64,000 nucleotides of DNA from Lentzea albidocapillata subsp. violacea (GCF_900100275.1 NZ_FNET01000015.1:62001-126000), one strand, 5' to 3'. Positions 22,981-31,269 are shown, counted from the stretch's first letter. Notes: generated from the letters alone by a model not told the origin. Numbers and translations: made by a program.

Positions 22981-23691
22981 TCACCGCACCGGTCGTCGCG
23001 GGCGGAGTACTCGGAGCAGGAGCACGGTGAGAACGGCTCCCGCGGCGGTGACCGTGAGGATCACCCACATGTTCGGCCCCTCACCGGAGGCCAGCGAGGC
23101 GTTGATGATGCCGCCGGCGGGCTGGGGTTCCGCGAAGGACGAGTCGCCTGCGATCCCGGTGCTCTCCAGCAGCGTCATGTGCTTCATCACGACGTCGATA
23201 CCGGCCTGTGCGAACGGGCGGATGGTGTCGTTGCGGGTGCCCGAGCGCACTTTCGCGATGAACATGAAGACCTGTCCGTGCGCGGCGCGGAGCCTCGCGA
23301 CGAACGCCTGGTCGAACGCGTCTCCTTCGAGCGCGTTGATCTCTTCCATCCACGACTGCTGCGCCGGGCTCGGCACGTCCGGGATGGAGACACCCAGCTG
23401 GGCCGCGGCCTTCTTCGTCGCCGCGTCCAGCATCATGTGGTCAAGCATGATCATCTTGCCGATCTGCTTGACGCGGGCGTTCGACGCCTTGGTGGCCGTC
23501 AGCTCGCCCATCGGCATCTCCCACAGGCCCGCCTGGCGAACCTTGACCAGCAGTTCGCGGTCGTTCGCGGTCAGCGGACCAGTCGGGGTGTTCTGCACTC
23601 CGCCGGTGTCCGCGGGCTGTGCCTGCACCGCGGGAGTGAGTCCGGCGAAGAGGAACAACATCGCCAAGACGGTGGCGAGGGCTCTGGTCAT
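22981..23691 (-). CDS. Secreted DUF4142 protein with C-terminal membrane anchor
   Basis: A 236-residue protein. It has a cleavable N-terminal signal peptide (TRALATVLAMLFLFAGLTPA, site near AVQA), a central DUF4142 helical domain at about 40-180 (LTANDRELLVKVRQAGLWEMP, MIMLDHMMLDAATKKAA) and a C-terminal transmembrane segment followed by RRPVR. DUF4142 is a ferritin-like helical bundle of unknown function, exposed outside the membrane here. GAGGA precedes the ATG at 23691. It lies between the lipoprotein gene (68-base gap) and the ferric-reductase fusion in the same leftward operon. Confidence 0.82.
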   Translation of the reverse strand: MTRALATVLAMLFLFAGLTPAVQAQPADTGGVQNTPTGPLTANDRELLVKVRQAGLWEMPMGELTATKASNARVKQIGKMIMLDHMMLDAATKKAAAQLGVSIPDVPSPAQQSWMEEINALEGDAFDQAFVARLRAAHGQVFMFIAKVRSGTRNDTIRPFAQAGIDVVMKHMTLLESTGIAGDSSFAEPQPAGGIINASLASGEGPNMWVILTVTAAGAVLTVLLLRVLRPRRPVR

Positions 23692-23759
23692 CGTCTTGAT
23701 GTCCTCGTTGTCCAGTGGAAGTCGACAGTGGGTTGGGTGCGTTCGCCTGAGCAGTGGAC

Positions 23760-24344
23760 TCAGTAACCGGGCGCGGCGGGCGGGGGCGTCTGACCCGCGC
23801 CCGTGGGGGACGTGCTCGGTGTACCGCTGCTCTTGTTGCTGTTGTTCTGCGCTTTTCCGCCGGTGATCTTGGCGCCGTTCGGGGCGGTGACGAACCACAC
23901 GCCGCCCTTTCCCTGCCCCTTCATGTCACCGGCGGTCCTGTCCTCGGCGTACGTGTACTGCGGGTAGCCGGCGATGGTCAGCTGCTTGGTACCGTCCGGC
24001 CTGGTCAGGACACCCATGGAGATCGGATCCACACCGGTCGCCATCGGCACCTTGTCCGCGAGGACCGGCTTCCACGCCTTCGCGCACTCGCCCTCGCAGT
24101 TGGACTTGGACGGCTTGGGCACGTCCTTGTCGTAGCGGTAGAGCGGGAGCCCGTCGGCGTCCGTGACGAACCACCCCATCTGCTCGGTGTTCGAGATGAA
24201 GTAGTTGTTAGTACCGCTCAGATCAGCGGGATTCGCCTGCAGGCCACCCGTTGCGACCCCTCCGGGAGGGGTCTCGCCGCTGCCGCACGCGGTGAGGGAG
24301 ATAGCCAGTGCCGCCAGGGCGGTGATGGCTGGTCCACGTCGCAT
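23760..24344 (-). CDS. Lipoprotein with COG4315-type repeat
   Basis: A 194-residue lipoprotein with lipobox SLTAC near residue 20. The body contains the secreted repeat of the COG4315 family (NTEQMGWFVTDADGLPLYRYDKD; CEGECAKAWKPVLA; GYPQYTYAEDRTAGDMKGQG, partly shown), including a conserved cysteine pair in NCEGECAKAW and aromatic residues. The C-terminal tail is Pro/Ser/Thr-rich. The family is of unknown function, often near redox proteins. It is the first gene of the operon and lies behind a SigL-type promoter at 24380-24404, divergent from the sigma factor gene. Confidence 0.85.
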   Translation of the reverse strand: MRRGPAITALAALAISLTACGSGETPPGGVATGGLQANPADLSGTNNYFISNTEQMGWFVTDADGLPLYRYDKDVPKPSKSNCEGECAKAWKPVLADKVPMATGVDPISMGVLTRPDGTKQLTIAGYPQYTYAEDRTAGDMKGQGKGGVWFVTAPNGAKITGGKAQNNSNKSSGTPSTSPTGAGQTPPPAAPGY

Positions 24345-24379
24345 CGGCAGGTCCTTTCTCAGCGGGGGTACCGAGGAGT

Positions 24380-24404
24380 ACGGACACGATCGGGCAACGG
24401 TTCA
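24380..24404 (-). promoter_or_regulatory. SigL-type ECF promoter of the redox operon
   Basis: On the minus strand TGAACC (24404-24399), a 16-base spacer, then CGT (24382-24380) match the TGAACC-N16-18-CGT pattern reported for mycobacterial SigL. The start codon of the lipoprotein gene is 36 bases downstream. The palindrome TCACGAA-C-TTCGTGA at 24402-24416 overlaps its upstream edge. Confidence 0.65.
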
Positions 24405-24458
24405 CGAACTTCGTGAGGAATATTTGCCTCTCGACTTCAGCCGCTTGATGGGGCAAGG

Positions 24459-25028
24459 ATGTCCCCCGTGGCGCGGCATAGACGTCAACGTGAGTTAGAC
24501 GAACAATCACCAAGACCGGGGTCTCTCGAGGAAGAGTTGATCCGTCGGCTGTACGAGGAATTCGGGAGTGCCCTGCTGGGACACTGCATGAGGTTGACGG
24601 GCCATGATCGTCAGTGGGCCGAGGACATCGTGCAGGAGACCCTGGTAAGGGCATGGCGCAATGCCGAGAAACTCGAGCGTGACCCCGTGCTCTTGCGGTC
24701 GTGGTTGTTCACGGTGGCAAGGCGGTTGGTCATTGACGACAGACGTAAGAGAAGCGTCCGTCCGCAGGAGTTCGAACTGACCCCTTCGGACGAGTCGCCC
24801 TCGCGTGGCGAAGAGGATCGCACCCTCGCGGCGATCGTCGTGGCGGAGGCGATGAACGGTCTCTCCGAGGAACACAGGGAGGCTATTCTCGAGACATATC
24901 TGCGGGACCGCACCGTCGGTGAGGCCGCGGCTGCACTGGGTGTGCCGCCGGGAACGGTCAAGTCGAGGGTGTACTACGCGCTCCGTGCGTTGCGGCGTGC
25001 GTTGCACGATCGGGGAGAGACGCGGTGA
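24459..25028 (+). CDS. SigL-like ECF sigma factor
   Basis: A 189-residue sigma-70 family ECF factor. Region 2 is at about 27-95 (LYEEFGSALLGHCMRLTG, DIVQETLVRAWRN, WLFTVARRLVIDDRRK) and region 4 at about 125-180 (LSEEHREAILETYLRDRTVGEAAAALG, in parts; GTVKSRVYYALRALR). Sequence and length resemble M. tuberculosis SigL. The ATG at 24459 is preceded by a GGGGCAAGG stretch. The anti-sigma gene begins inside its last codons (GTGA). It likely directs transcription of the divergent lipoprotein/redox operon from the TGAACC-N16-CGT promoter. No equally clear site was found for its own gene. Confidence 0.9.
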   Translation: MSPVARHRRQRELDEQSPRPGSLEEELIRRLYEEFGSALLGHCMRLTGHDRQWAEDIVQETLVRAWRNAEKLERDPVLLRSWLFTVARRLVIDDRRKRSVRPQEFELTPSDESPSRGEEDRTLAAIVVAEAMNGLSEEHREAILETYLRDRTVGEAAAALGVPPGTVKSRVYYALRALRRALHDRGETR

Positions 25029-25768
25029 CAACGGCACCAGATCACCTCGACGTAGCCGCCTACGTGCTCGGCATCCTCGATGCCGATGAGGTGGAGGCGT
25101 TCGAGAACCACCTGACCGAGTGTCGGCGGTGTGCTCTTGACCTGCGCGACTTCGCGGTGGTGCCGGACCTCATCGACGAGGCCGACGCCGGCGGGATGCT
25201 GCGCGGAACGGCTCCGGAACGCCCCGACGGCAAGTCGGTGCGGGTCATGCTCGACGCCGTCGCGGCGCGCAGGAAGCGCCGACGGTGGTTCGTCGCCCAG
25301 GGCGTCGCGGCCGCCGCCGCCGGCGTCGTGGCGGTGACAGCGGTGGTCACGACCCTGGTCGTGCGCGGTGGCAACGACGGCTCGAACCAGGCAGCGCCCC
25401 AGAACCCCGGCACCTCGACGTCGCAGACGAGGGTGGCGAACAACTCCACCGACACGTCGATGGAGGTCACGCACCAGGACCCGAACAGCGGCGTCGGCAC
25501 GAAGATCACCGCGTCCGACACCCCGTCGGGGACCGCGATGGACATCGAGGTCACCGGCATGTCCGGCCCCAGCAGGGGTTCGCTCGTCGCAGTGGGCCGC
25601 GCGGGCCGCGTAGCGCAGGTCACGTCCTGGTACGCCCCGGAACCGGTGGCGGGAGACAGGAAGGCCATCAAGCTGGCCGCGAACGTGGCCATGCGGTGGC
25701 ACGAGATCGCGACGTTCCGCATCGTGGACGAGAACGGGAAGACCCTGCTCGAAGTCGTGGCTTCCTGA
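25025..25768 (+). CDS. Zinc anti-sigma factor, RslA-like
   Basis: A 247-residue membrane anti-sigma factor. The N-terminal ZAS domain shows HLDVAAYVLGILD and ENHLTECRRC, giving the His-x3-Cys-x2-Cys zinc motif. One transmembrane helix lies at about residues 93-115 (WFVAQGVAAAAAGVVAVTAVV, approximately), with an extracytoplasmic domain of RskA type (GMSGPSRGSLVAVGRAGRVAQVTSW in part). The GTG overlaps the sigma factor stop, as is usual for such pairs. It should hold the SigL-like factor at the membrane and release it on an oxidative or envelope signal. A strong hairpin follows 20 bases downstream. Confidence 0.88.
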   Translation: MTTAPDHLDVAAYVLGILDADEVEAFENHLTECRRCALDLRDFAVVPDLIDEADAGGMLRGTAPERPDGKSVRVMLDAVAARRKRRRWFVAQGVAAAAAGVVAVTAVVTTLVVRGGNDGSNQAAPQNPGTSTSQTRVANNSTDTSMEVTHQDPNSGVGTKITASDTPSGTAMDIEVTGMSGPSRGSLVAVGRAGRVAQVTSWYAPEPVAGDRKAIKLAANVAMRWHEIATFRIVDENGKTLLEVVAS

Positions 25769-25787
25769 CGTTTCACGACACCAGCCC

Positions 25788-25826
25788 ACTGCCCCCGCGG
25801 GATCCGTGAGATCCTGTGGGGGCAGT
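25788..25826 (+). terminator. Rho-independent-type hairpin after the anti-sigma gene
   Basis: Arms at 25788-25804 and 25810-25826 (ACTGCCCCC... / ...GGGGGCAGT) pair at 15 of 17 positions, with the two others able to form G-U pairs, around a 5-base loop; TTGTCGTTT follows. Confidence 0.75.
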
Positions 25827-25872
25827 TGTCGTTTCGCAGGGATTTCGCAGAAGTTCGGGGAAGGCTGGCTAC

Positions 25873-26283
25873 GTGGCGATAGGCCCGTCAGCGGTCGAGC
25901 GCTGGCTCGATCTGTCCACAGAGGAGCTGCGCGCTCAGGTCACGCGGCTCGTGTCCGCCCGGCTACCGGGTGATCACGCTGTGTGGCAGGCGATCCGGCG
26001 TCATCAGGCGCTGGTTCCGCGCATCCGCGGTGTCCTCTCCGGACTCGCGGCCACCTCGGCCGGCAGCAAGGACGAGGCCATGCAGAAGGTCTGGATCTCC
26101 AAGGCGCGCGCCGCTCTGGACCAGCCCTTCACGCCTCCGGTGAAGGCCGCGCGAAAGCCTGCGGCCGAAGAGGTTCCCGCCGAGGAACCCGAACCTGTGA
26201 TCGAGCTCAGGGAACCCGAGCCCGCCCAGCAGAAGCAGCCGCACAAAGCCATTCCGACGATGCTCTTCCAGGAACCAAGCTAG
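25873..26283 (+). CDS. Hypothetical protein
   Basis: A 136-residue protein of no family I recognise. The first 85 residues are helical (AIGPSAVERWLDLSTEELRAQV, MQKVWISKARAALDQPF); the rest is a Glu/Pro/Lys-rich tail (EEVPAEEPEPVIELREPEP) ending in TMLFQEPS. The GTG at 25873 is preferred to an ATG at 25816 because the latter lies within the terminator hairpin. The DUF1232 gene follows after eight bases, so the two form a small operon. Confidence 0.6.
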   Translation: MAIGPSAVERWLDLSTEELRAQVTRLVSARLPGDHAVWQAIRRHQALVPRIRGVLSGLAATSAGSKDEAMQKVWISKARAALDQPFTPPVKAARKPAAEEVPAEEPEPVIELREPEPAQQKQPHKAIPTMLFQEPS

Positions 26284-26291
26284 GGAGCCAG

Positions 26292-26762
26292 ATGGTCGTC
26301 TTCGGATCGTTCATCTCGCTGTCGGGTCTGCTGATCCTGTTGTTCCGCACCGCCCCGATGGGCGGGCTCAGCCCGGCGGTGGTCGGCTGGGTGCTGATCC
26401 CCCTCGGACTGGTGTTCGCGGGGCTGGGCGTGCTGCGCAACCGCCGCAAGCGCGCGCAGAAGGGTCCCGGCCCGGTCGGGAACCCGATCGCGCGCGTGAA
26501 GGCGCTGCCGCGGCTGTGGAGGACCTGGCGGGGCGGCAAGTACCCGGAGCTGCCGCGTAGCCAGGTCATGATGTGGGCGGTGGCGCTGCTCTACCTCGTG
26601 TCGCCGATCGACGTCCTGCCGGAGTTCCTCCCGGTGATCGGGGTGACCGACGACGCGGGCGTCCTCGTGTGGCTGCTCAGCAGTCTCTCGATGGCCTCAG
26701 GCTCGTACCTGCGCTGGGAGAAGGATCATCGCGACACGGGTCGCGGGATCGAGGCCCCGTGA
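26292..26762 (+). CDS. DUF1232 (YkvA-family) membrane protein
   Basis: A 156-residue protein. Two N-terminal transmembrane helices (residues about 5-22 and 30-48) precede a basic linker (RNRRKRAQKG). A DUF1232 domain follows at about 85-125 with the signature LLYLVSPIDVLPEFLPVIGVTDD. The family is of unknown role. GGGA precedes the ATG at 26292. The C-terminal 22 codons overlap the convergent GNAT gene. Confidence 0.8.
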   Translation: MVVFGSFISLSGLLILLFRTAPMGGLSPAVVGWVLIPLGLVFAGLGVLRNRRKRAQKGPGPVGNPIARVKALPRLWRTWRGGKYPELPRSQVMMWAVALLYLVSPIDVLPEFLPVIGVTDDAGVLVWLLSSLSMASGSYLRWEKDHRDTGRGIEAP

Positions 26763-27191
26763 GGCCTCCTCGCGCATGATCTCGGCCAGGCCGGGCGAAG
26801 CGTCCGCCACGGCGCGGAACCCGAGGCGCTCGTAGTACGGCGCGTTCCACGGCACGTCGCGGAACGTCGTCAGCGTCACAGCGCGTTCGGAGCGGGTGAC
26901 GTGCTCGATCAGCGCGGCGCCGATCCCCTGGCGCGCGTGCGAGGGGTGCACGCTGACCTGGTGGACGTGGGTCGCGCCGTCGACGTCACCGACCGCGATG
27001 AACGCGACGGGCACGCCTTCCGCGCCGATCGCGACCCAGACCTCGTTCTCGGCGAGGTCCGCCAGGGCCATCGGGGCGTCGTCGGCGATCTCGGGCATCC
27101 CGATGTCGCGAAACGGTTCTCCGGAGGCGTTTTCGATCTCCTGGAGGTACGGCAGTTCGGCTGGTTGGGCGAGACGGATCAACACGTCCAC
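26697..27191 (-). CDS. GNAT-family N-acetyltransferase
   Basis: A 164-residue acetyltransferase. The acetyl-CoA-binding motif A appears as VHPSHARQGIGAALIEHV (R/Q-x-x-G-x-G/A) at about 83-100, and motif B as NAPYYERLGFRAV. The substrate cannot be told from sequence. The start is a GTG at 27191, or a second GTG two codons in. It is divergent from the phosphatase/response-regulator gene and overlaps the 3' end of the DUF1232 gene by 66 bases, a long convergent overlap. Confidence 0.82.
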   Translation of the reverse strand: MDVLIRLAQPAELPYLQEIENASGEPFRDIGMPEIADDAPMALADLAENEVWVAIGAEGVPVAFIAVGDVDGATHVHQVSVHPSHARQGIGAALIEHVTRSERAVTLTTFRDVPWNAPYYERLGFRAVADASPGLAEIMREEASRGLDPATRVAMILLPAQVRA

Positions 27192-27247
27192 AATCCTGGT
27201 AGGTCGGACGCGAGCGGCGCACCCGAATAACGTTAAAGTCCGACCTG

Positions 27248-28393
27248 ATGCGAACGAAGACAGTACGCGTCCTCCTGGTCGAGGACGACGATGGCGACGC
27301 CCTCCTGGTCGAGGCGCTGCTCGAAGAAGCGAGCGCGCCTTTCATCCTGGCGCGCGCCCACACGCTCGCGGAGGCGGAAAACCTGCTCCCCGACGCCGAG
27401 TGCGTGCTGCTCGACCTGGGACTACCCGACTCACAGGGGCTCGACGGCCTGCACCGGCTGCTGGCCAAACCGGACGCGCCGGCGATCCTGGTGCTGACCG
27501 GGCTCGACGACGAACGCGAGGGCATCTCCGCGGTGGCCGCCGGCGCCGAGGACTTCCTGATCAAGGGCAAGGTCGACGGCGAACTGCTGCTGCGCGGCGT
27601 CCGGTACGCGGTCGAACGCCGCCGCGCCGACGACGCCCAGTTCCAGCTGCGCGAGGCCAAGCTCCTGGCGGCCGAACGGAGCAGGCTCGAACGCGGCCTG
27701 CTGCCTCCCGCGCTGCTGCAGAACTCGGACGTGAACCTGGAGGTCCGCTACCAGCCCGGCGGCCAGCGGATGCTGCTCGGCGGCGACTTCTACGACGCGG
27801 TCGGCCTGCCGGACGGCACCGTGCACGCGATCATCGGCGACGTCTGCGGCCACGGCCCGGACGAGGCCGCGCTGGGCGTCTGCCTGCGGATCGCGTGGCG
27901 CGCGCTGGTCCTCTCCGGGGCACCGGCGGAGAAGGTGCTGCGGACGCTCGACCAGGTGCTGGTCGCGGAACGGCACGGCGAGGGCATCTTCACCACGGCG
28001 TGCATGGTCACCGTGGCGCCGGACCGCCGTTCGGCGCGCTACTTCCTCGCCGGGCACCCCGAACCGCTGCTGATGGTCGGCAGGCAGATCGTGGACCTGC
28101 CGCCGTCGAAGATCGGGGTGCCGCTCGGCGTGCTGCCCGACTACGCGTGGACCGGGGTGGACGTGCCGCTGCCGTCCGGCTGGTCCCTCGCCTGCTACAC
28201 GGACGGACTGATCGAGGGTCGGGTACCTGACGACGCCGACCGGCTCGGTGTCGAGCGCCTCTGCGAGATCCTGGCCAGACATCTGCGGGACGGTCCCGAC
28301 TGGATGGACTCGGTCATCGCGGAGGTGACGGAGCTGAACGGCGGGGCACTCGACGACGACGTGGCCGTCCTGCTGCTGAAGGATGGCAAGTGA
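27248..28393 (+). CDS. Response regulator with PP2C/SpoIIE phosphatase output
   Basis: A 381-residue protein. The N-terminal receiver domain has D13-D15 and phosphoacceptor D56 (VLLDLGLPDS). After a coiled-coil linker at about 125-155, a SpoIIE-type PP2C phosphatase domain spans about 165-381 with metal-binding GGDFYDAV, GDVCGHGPDEA and a C-terminal DDDVAVLLL. It should dephosphorylate an anti-sigma-factor antagonist or similar phosphoprotein when its receiver is phosphorylated. It is the first gene of a three-gene coupled cassette; the next gene starts inside its stop region (GTGA at 28390). Confidence 0.92.
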   Translation: MRTKTVRVLLVEDDDGDALLVEALLEEASAPFILARAHTLAEAENLLPDAECVLLDLGLPDSQGLDGLHRLLAKPDAPAILVLTGLDDEREGISAVAAGAEDFLIKGKVDGELLLRGVRYAVERRRADDAQFQLREAKLLAAERSRLERGLLPPALLQNSDVNLEVRYQPGGQRMLLGGDFYDAVGLPDGTVHAIIGDVCGHGPDEAALGVCLRIAWRALVLSGAPAEKVLRTLDQVLVAERHGEGIFTTACMVTVAPDRRSARYFLAGHPEPLLMVGRQIVDLPPSKIGVPLGVLPDYAWTGVDVPLPSGWSLACYTDGLIEGRVPDDADRLGVERLCEILARHLRDGPDWMDSVIAEVTELNGGALDDDVAVLLLKDGK

Positions 28394-29901
28394 ACCTGCC
28401 GCAAAGGCTTCCGGCGAGCCGGCTGCTGGGCGTCATCGTGGCGGTCCTGCTGGCCATGACCGCGGTGGCGATCTCGTCCACGGTCGTCGCCCTCGACGCG
28501 CTGAGCGACACACGGGCGCGGTCGGTCGACCGGATCGAGCCCGCCGGGCGCCTCGTGAACGAACTGAACCGCTCGCTGCTGGACCAGGAGACCGGTGTGC
28601 GCGGGTTCGTCCTCACCGGCCAGGAGGACTTCCTCACGCCGTACCTGGACGGCCAGAAGGCCGAGACCGAGGCCGCGCGGAGTGTGCGCGACCTCGTCGG
28701 CGACGTCAACGGCCGGGTGAGCCGCATCGAGGACCTCGCGCGGCAGTGGCGTGCGGAGTATGCGGAGCCGACGGTCGCCGGGATCAAGCAGACCGGCCCC
28801 GGCGCCGCCACCGCGGGGGACATCGAGCGTGGCAAGGTGCTGTTCGACCAGCTCCGCGCCGAGGTGTCGGCGTTGCGCACCGACATCGGCGGGCTTGCCC
28901 GGCAGGCCCGCGAGGACCTGGACGACGCGGCGAACGTCGTGCTGTGGCTGGTGATCGGCATGGGCGTGCTGCTGGTCGTGGCGATCGGCGGGCTGTCGGT
29001 GTTGCTGCACCGCCTGCTGGTCGCGCCGCTGGCGAGCCTCGCCGAACACACCCGGCAGGTGGCGTCCGGCGACTTCGAGCACGAGATCGACGCGGACGGT
29101 CCACTGGAGACGGTGATGCTCGGCGAGGACGTGAACGCCATGCGCCGCCGGATCGTGCAGGAGCTCGCGTTGCTGGACCAGAGGTCGGCCGAGTTGCAGC
29201 GCTCCAACGCCGAGCTGGAGCAGTTCGCCTACGTGGCCTCGCACGACCTGCAGGAACCGCTGCGCAAGGTCGCGTCGTTCTGCCAGCTGCTGCAACGGCG
29301 GTACGGCGGCCAGCTCGACGAGCGCGCCGACCAGTACATCGAGTTCGCCGTGGACGGCGCGAAACGCATGCAGGGCCTGATCAACGACCTGCTGGCGTTC
29401 TCCCGCGTCGGCCGGATCACCCGCGAACGCACCATGATCGACCTGGACGAGCTGGTCGGCCAGGTCGTCGGGAACTTCTCCGACCGCGTCGAGGAGACCG
29501 GCGCCACCATCGTCGTGGGCGAGCTGCCCTCCGTGCGAGGTGAGGCGACTCTGCTCAGCGCGGTCTTCCAGAACCTGATAAGCAATGCGTTGAAGTTCAA
29601 GGGGCCGTCGGCTCCGAGGATCACGATCGGCGCCGAGCGCGACGGCGAACTGTGGAAGTTCTCCGTCCAGGACAACGGCATCGGGATCGAGCCTGAGTAC
29701 AGCGAACGGATCTTCGTCATCTTCCAGCGCCTGCACCCGAAGGACGCCTATCCGGGCACCGGGATCGGCCTGGCGATGTGCCGCAAGATCGTCGAGTACC
29801 ACGGTGGCACCATCTGGCTGAAGACCGATGTGGACTCCGGCACCGAGTTCGAGTTCACCCTGCCCGTCGCCGCAGAAGACCTGGTTGAGGTAACCGCATG
29901 A
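28390..29901 (+). CDS. CHASE3/HAMP sensor histidine kinase
   Basis: A 503-residue membrane kinase. The first transmembrane helix is at about 12-35. An extracellular CHASE3 domain at about 40-178 contains LDQETGVRGFVLTGQEDFL. TM2 is at about 184-206, the HAMP domain at 207-260, and a HisKA domain with H285 (YVASHDLQEPLRKV) follows. HATPase_c lies at about 385-500 (NLISNALKF, DNGIGIEPEYSERIF, GTGIGLAMCRKI). The HDLQEPLR box is that of phytochrome-type kinases, which partner with small Rcp1-like regulators, and exactly such a gene follows. The GTG start overlaps the upstream stop and its own stop overlaps the next ATG. Confidence 0.92.
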   Translation: MNLPQRLPASRLLGVIVAVLLAMTAVAISSTVVALDALSDTRARSVDRIEPAGRLVNELNRSLLDQETGVRGFVLTGQEDFLTPYLDGQKAETEAARSVRDLVGDVNGRVSRIEDLARQWRAEYAEPTVAGIKQTGPGAATAGDIERGKVLFDQLRAEVSALRTDIGGLARQAREDLDDAANVVLWLVIGMGVLLVVAIGGLSVLLHRLLVAPLASLAEHTRQVASGDFEHEIDADGPLETVMLGEDVNAMRRRIVQELALLDQRSAELQRSNAELEQFAYVASHDLQEPLRKVASFCQLLQRRYGGQLDERADQYIEFAVDGAKRMQGLINDLLAFSRVGRITRERTMIDLDELVGQVVGNFSDRVEETGATIVVGELPSVRGEATLLSAVFQNLISNALKFKGPSAPRITIGAERDGELWKFSVQDNGIGIEPEYSERIFVIFQRLHPKDAYPGTGIGLAMCRKIVEYHGGTIWLKTDVDSGTEFEFTLPVAAEDLVEVTA

Positions 29902-30338
29902 CTGAAGCACACCTGAACGTGATCGACGTCCTGCTCGTGGAGGACGACCCGGGCGACGCGCTGATGACGCAGGAGGCGTTCGAGCACCACAAGATTCGCA
30001 ACGTTCTGCATGTGGTGAAGGACGGCGTGGAGGCGCTGGAGTTCCTGCGCCGCGAGGGCCAGTACGAGGACGCGCCGCGGCCGGGCCTGATCCTGCTCGA
30101 CCTCAACCTGCCCCGCAAGGACGGCCGCGAGGTGCTGGGCGAGGTGAAGAACGACCCCGAGCTGCGCTCGATCCCCGTCGTCGTGCTGACGACCTCGGAG
30201 GCCGAGGAGGACATCCTGCGCAGCTACAGCCTCTACGCCAACGCGTACGTGACCAAGCCGGTGGACTTCGACAGGTTCATCGAGGTCGTCCGCCAGATCG
30301 ACGACTTCTTCGTCACCGTGGTGAAGCTGCCCCGCTGA
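29898..30338 (+). CDS. Single-domain response regulator, Rcp1-like
   Basis: A 146-residue stand-alone receiver domain. Acidic residues are at E15-D16-D17, phosphoacceptor D68 (LILLDLNLPRKDG), the switch threonine in VVLTTS, and K120 in YVTKPVDF. There is no output domain. The ATG overlaps the kinase stop (ATGA). It may shuttle phosphate between the kinase and the phosphatase-linked receiver or act by protein contact. Confidence 0.9.
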   Translation: MTEAHLNVIDVLLVEDDPGDALMTQEAFEHHKIRNVLHVVKDGVEALEFLRREGQYEDAPRPGLILLDLNLPRKDGREVLGEVKNDPELRSIPVVVLTTSEAEEDILRSYSLYANAYVTKPVDFDRFIEVVRQIDDFFVTVVKLPR

Positions 30339-30397
30339 ATCACGGCGGCGCCGAAGTCCATATTCGCAGGTCAGAACTAACCGGGTGTCGTGGACAC

Positions 30398-30547
30398 TCA
30401 GTCGACGCTCCGCACGATCACCGGTTCGTCATCAGCCTGCACGACCCATTCCTGGGGCTCGCGCGGCTCAGGAACGACCGGCGCCCAGATCCCCGACCCA
30501 CCGGGACGGCCCTGCCTGCGCAACTCGAATTCCTCTCGCGTGCTCAT
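30398..30547 (-). CDS. 49-residue acidic microprotein coupled to plsC-like gene
   Basis: A short ORF encoding a 49-residue protein: it begins MSTREEFELRRQGRPGG, continues with IWAPVVPEPREPQEW and ends in a DDEPVIVRSVD-like tail. Its ATG overlaps the TGA of the acyltransferase gene (ATGA at 30547-30544), which argues strongly for real, coupled translation. It has no membrane segment and no family I can name. It is the third gene of the leftward metallo-hydrolase operon. Confidence 0.65.
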   Translation of the reverse strand: MSTREEFELRRQGRPGGSGIWAPVVPEPREPQEWVVQADDEPVIVRSVD

Positions 30548-31269
30548 GCACTCTGGCTACCCGCCTGAGCCGAACGTATGCCTGACAGCATCGTCGTGAT
30601 GGCCGCCATGACCCGCCGGGTGGCCTCGGCCAGCACTTCGGCGGTGAGCTCGCGGTCGTACAGGTCGGAGAGGTCGACCGGAGCGCCCGCGACCACCTCG
30701 ATCCTCTTGCGCGGCAACAACCTCGGCAGGAACGTGCCCCTGGGCAGCAGGTCCTGCGTGCCCCACTCGGCGACGGGGACGACCGGCACGCGCGACTCCA
30801 GCGCCATCCGCGCCACGCCGGACTTGCCCTTCATCGGCCAGTTCTCCGGATCGTCGGTGAAGGTGCCCTCGGGGAACACCATCACGCACTCGCCGTCGCG
30901 CAGCGCCTCCACAGCGGGCCTGAGCGCCTCTGAGGCCTTCACCGTGCCGCGTTCGACCGGGATGTGACCCCCGGAGCGCATGACCCAGCCGAAGACCGGC
31001 ATGCGCCACAGGGAGGCCTTCGCGAGCACGCGCGGCACCCGGTTCGACATCAGCGCGAACACCACGGCCGCCACGGTGTCCGCGTTGGACAGGTGGTTGA
31101 ACGCGAGGATCACGCCGCCGTTGCCCGGCACGTGCTGCCTGCCGCGCACCCGCAGCCGCACGAACAGCACGACCACTGGCCACAGGACGTCGATCGCCAG
31201 CGAGAACCAGAAGCCTCTGCCCCTGCGGGGCATCTTCCAGGTCCAGGCGGCCAGTTCGCGTGGTGTCAC
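30544..31269 (-). CDS. 1-acylglycerol-3-phosphate acyltransferase family (PlsC-like)
   Basis: A 241-residue membrane-associated acyltransferase. The catalytic NHLSNAD motif (His-x4-Asp) is at about residue 57, and FPEGTFTDD is the phosphate-binding motif III. A hydrophobic N-terminal segment (FWFSLAIDVLWPVVVLFVRL) likely anchors it. It transfers an acyl chain to a lysophospholipid or other glycerol phosphate. The GTG start overlaps the stop of the metallo-hydrolase gene, and its stop overlaps the start of the 49-residue microprotein. Confidence 0.88.
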   Translation of the reverse strand: MTPRELAAWTWKMPRRGRGFWFSLAIDVLWPVVVLFVRLRVRGRQHVPGNGGVILAFNHLSNADTVAAVVFALMSNRVPRVLAKASLWRMPVFGWVMRSGGHIPVERGTVKASEALRPAVEALRDGECVMVFPEGTFTDDPENWPMKGKSGVARMALESRVPVVPVAEWGTQDLLPRGTFLPRLLPRKRIEVVAGAPVDLSDLYDRELTAEVLAEATRRVMAAITTMLSGIRSAQAGSQSA

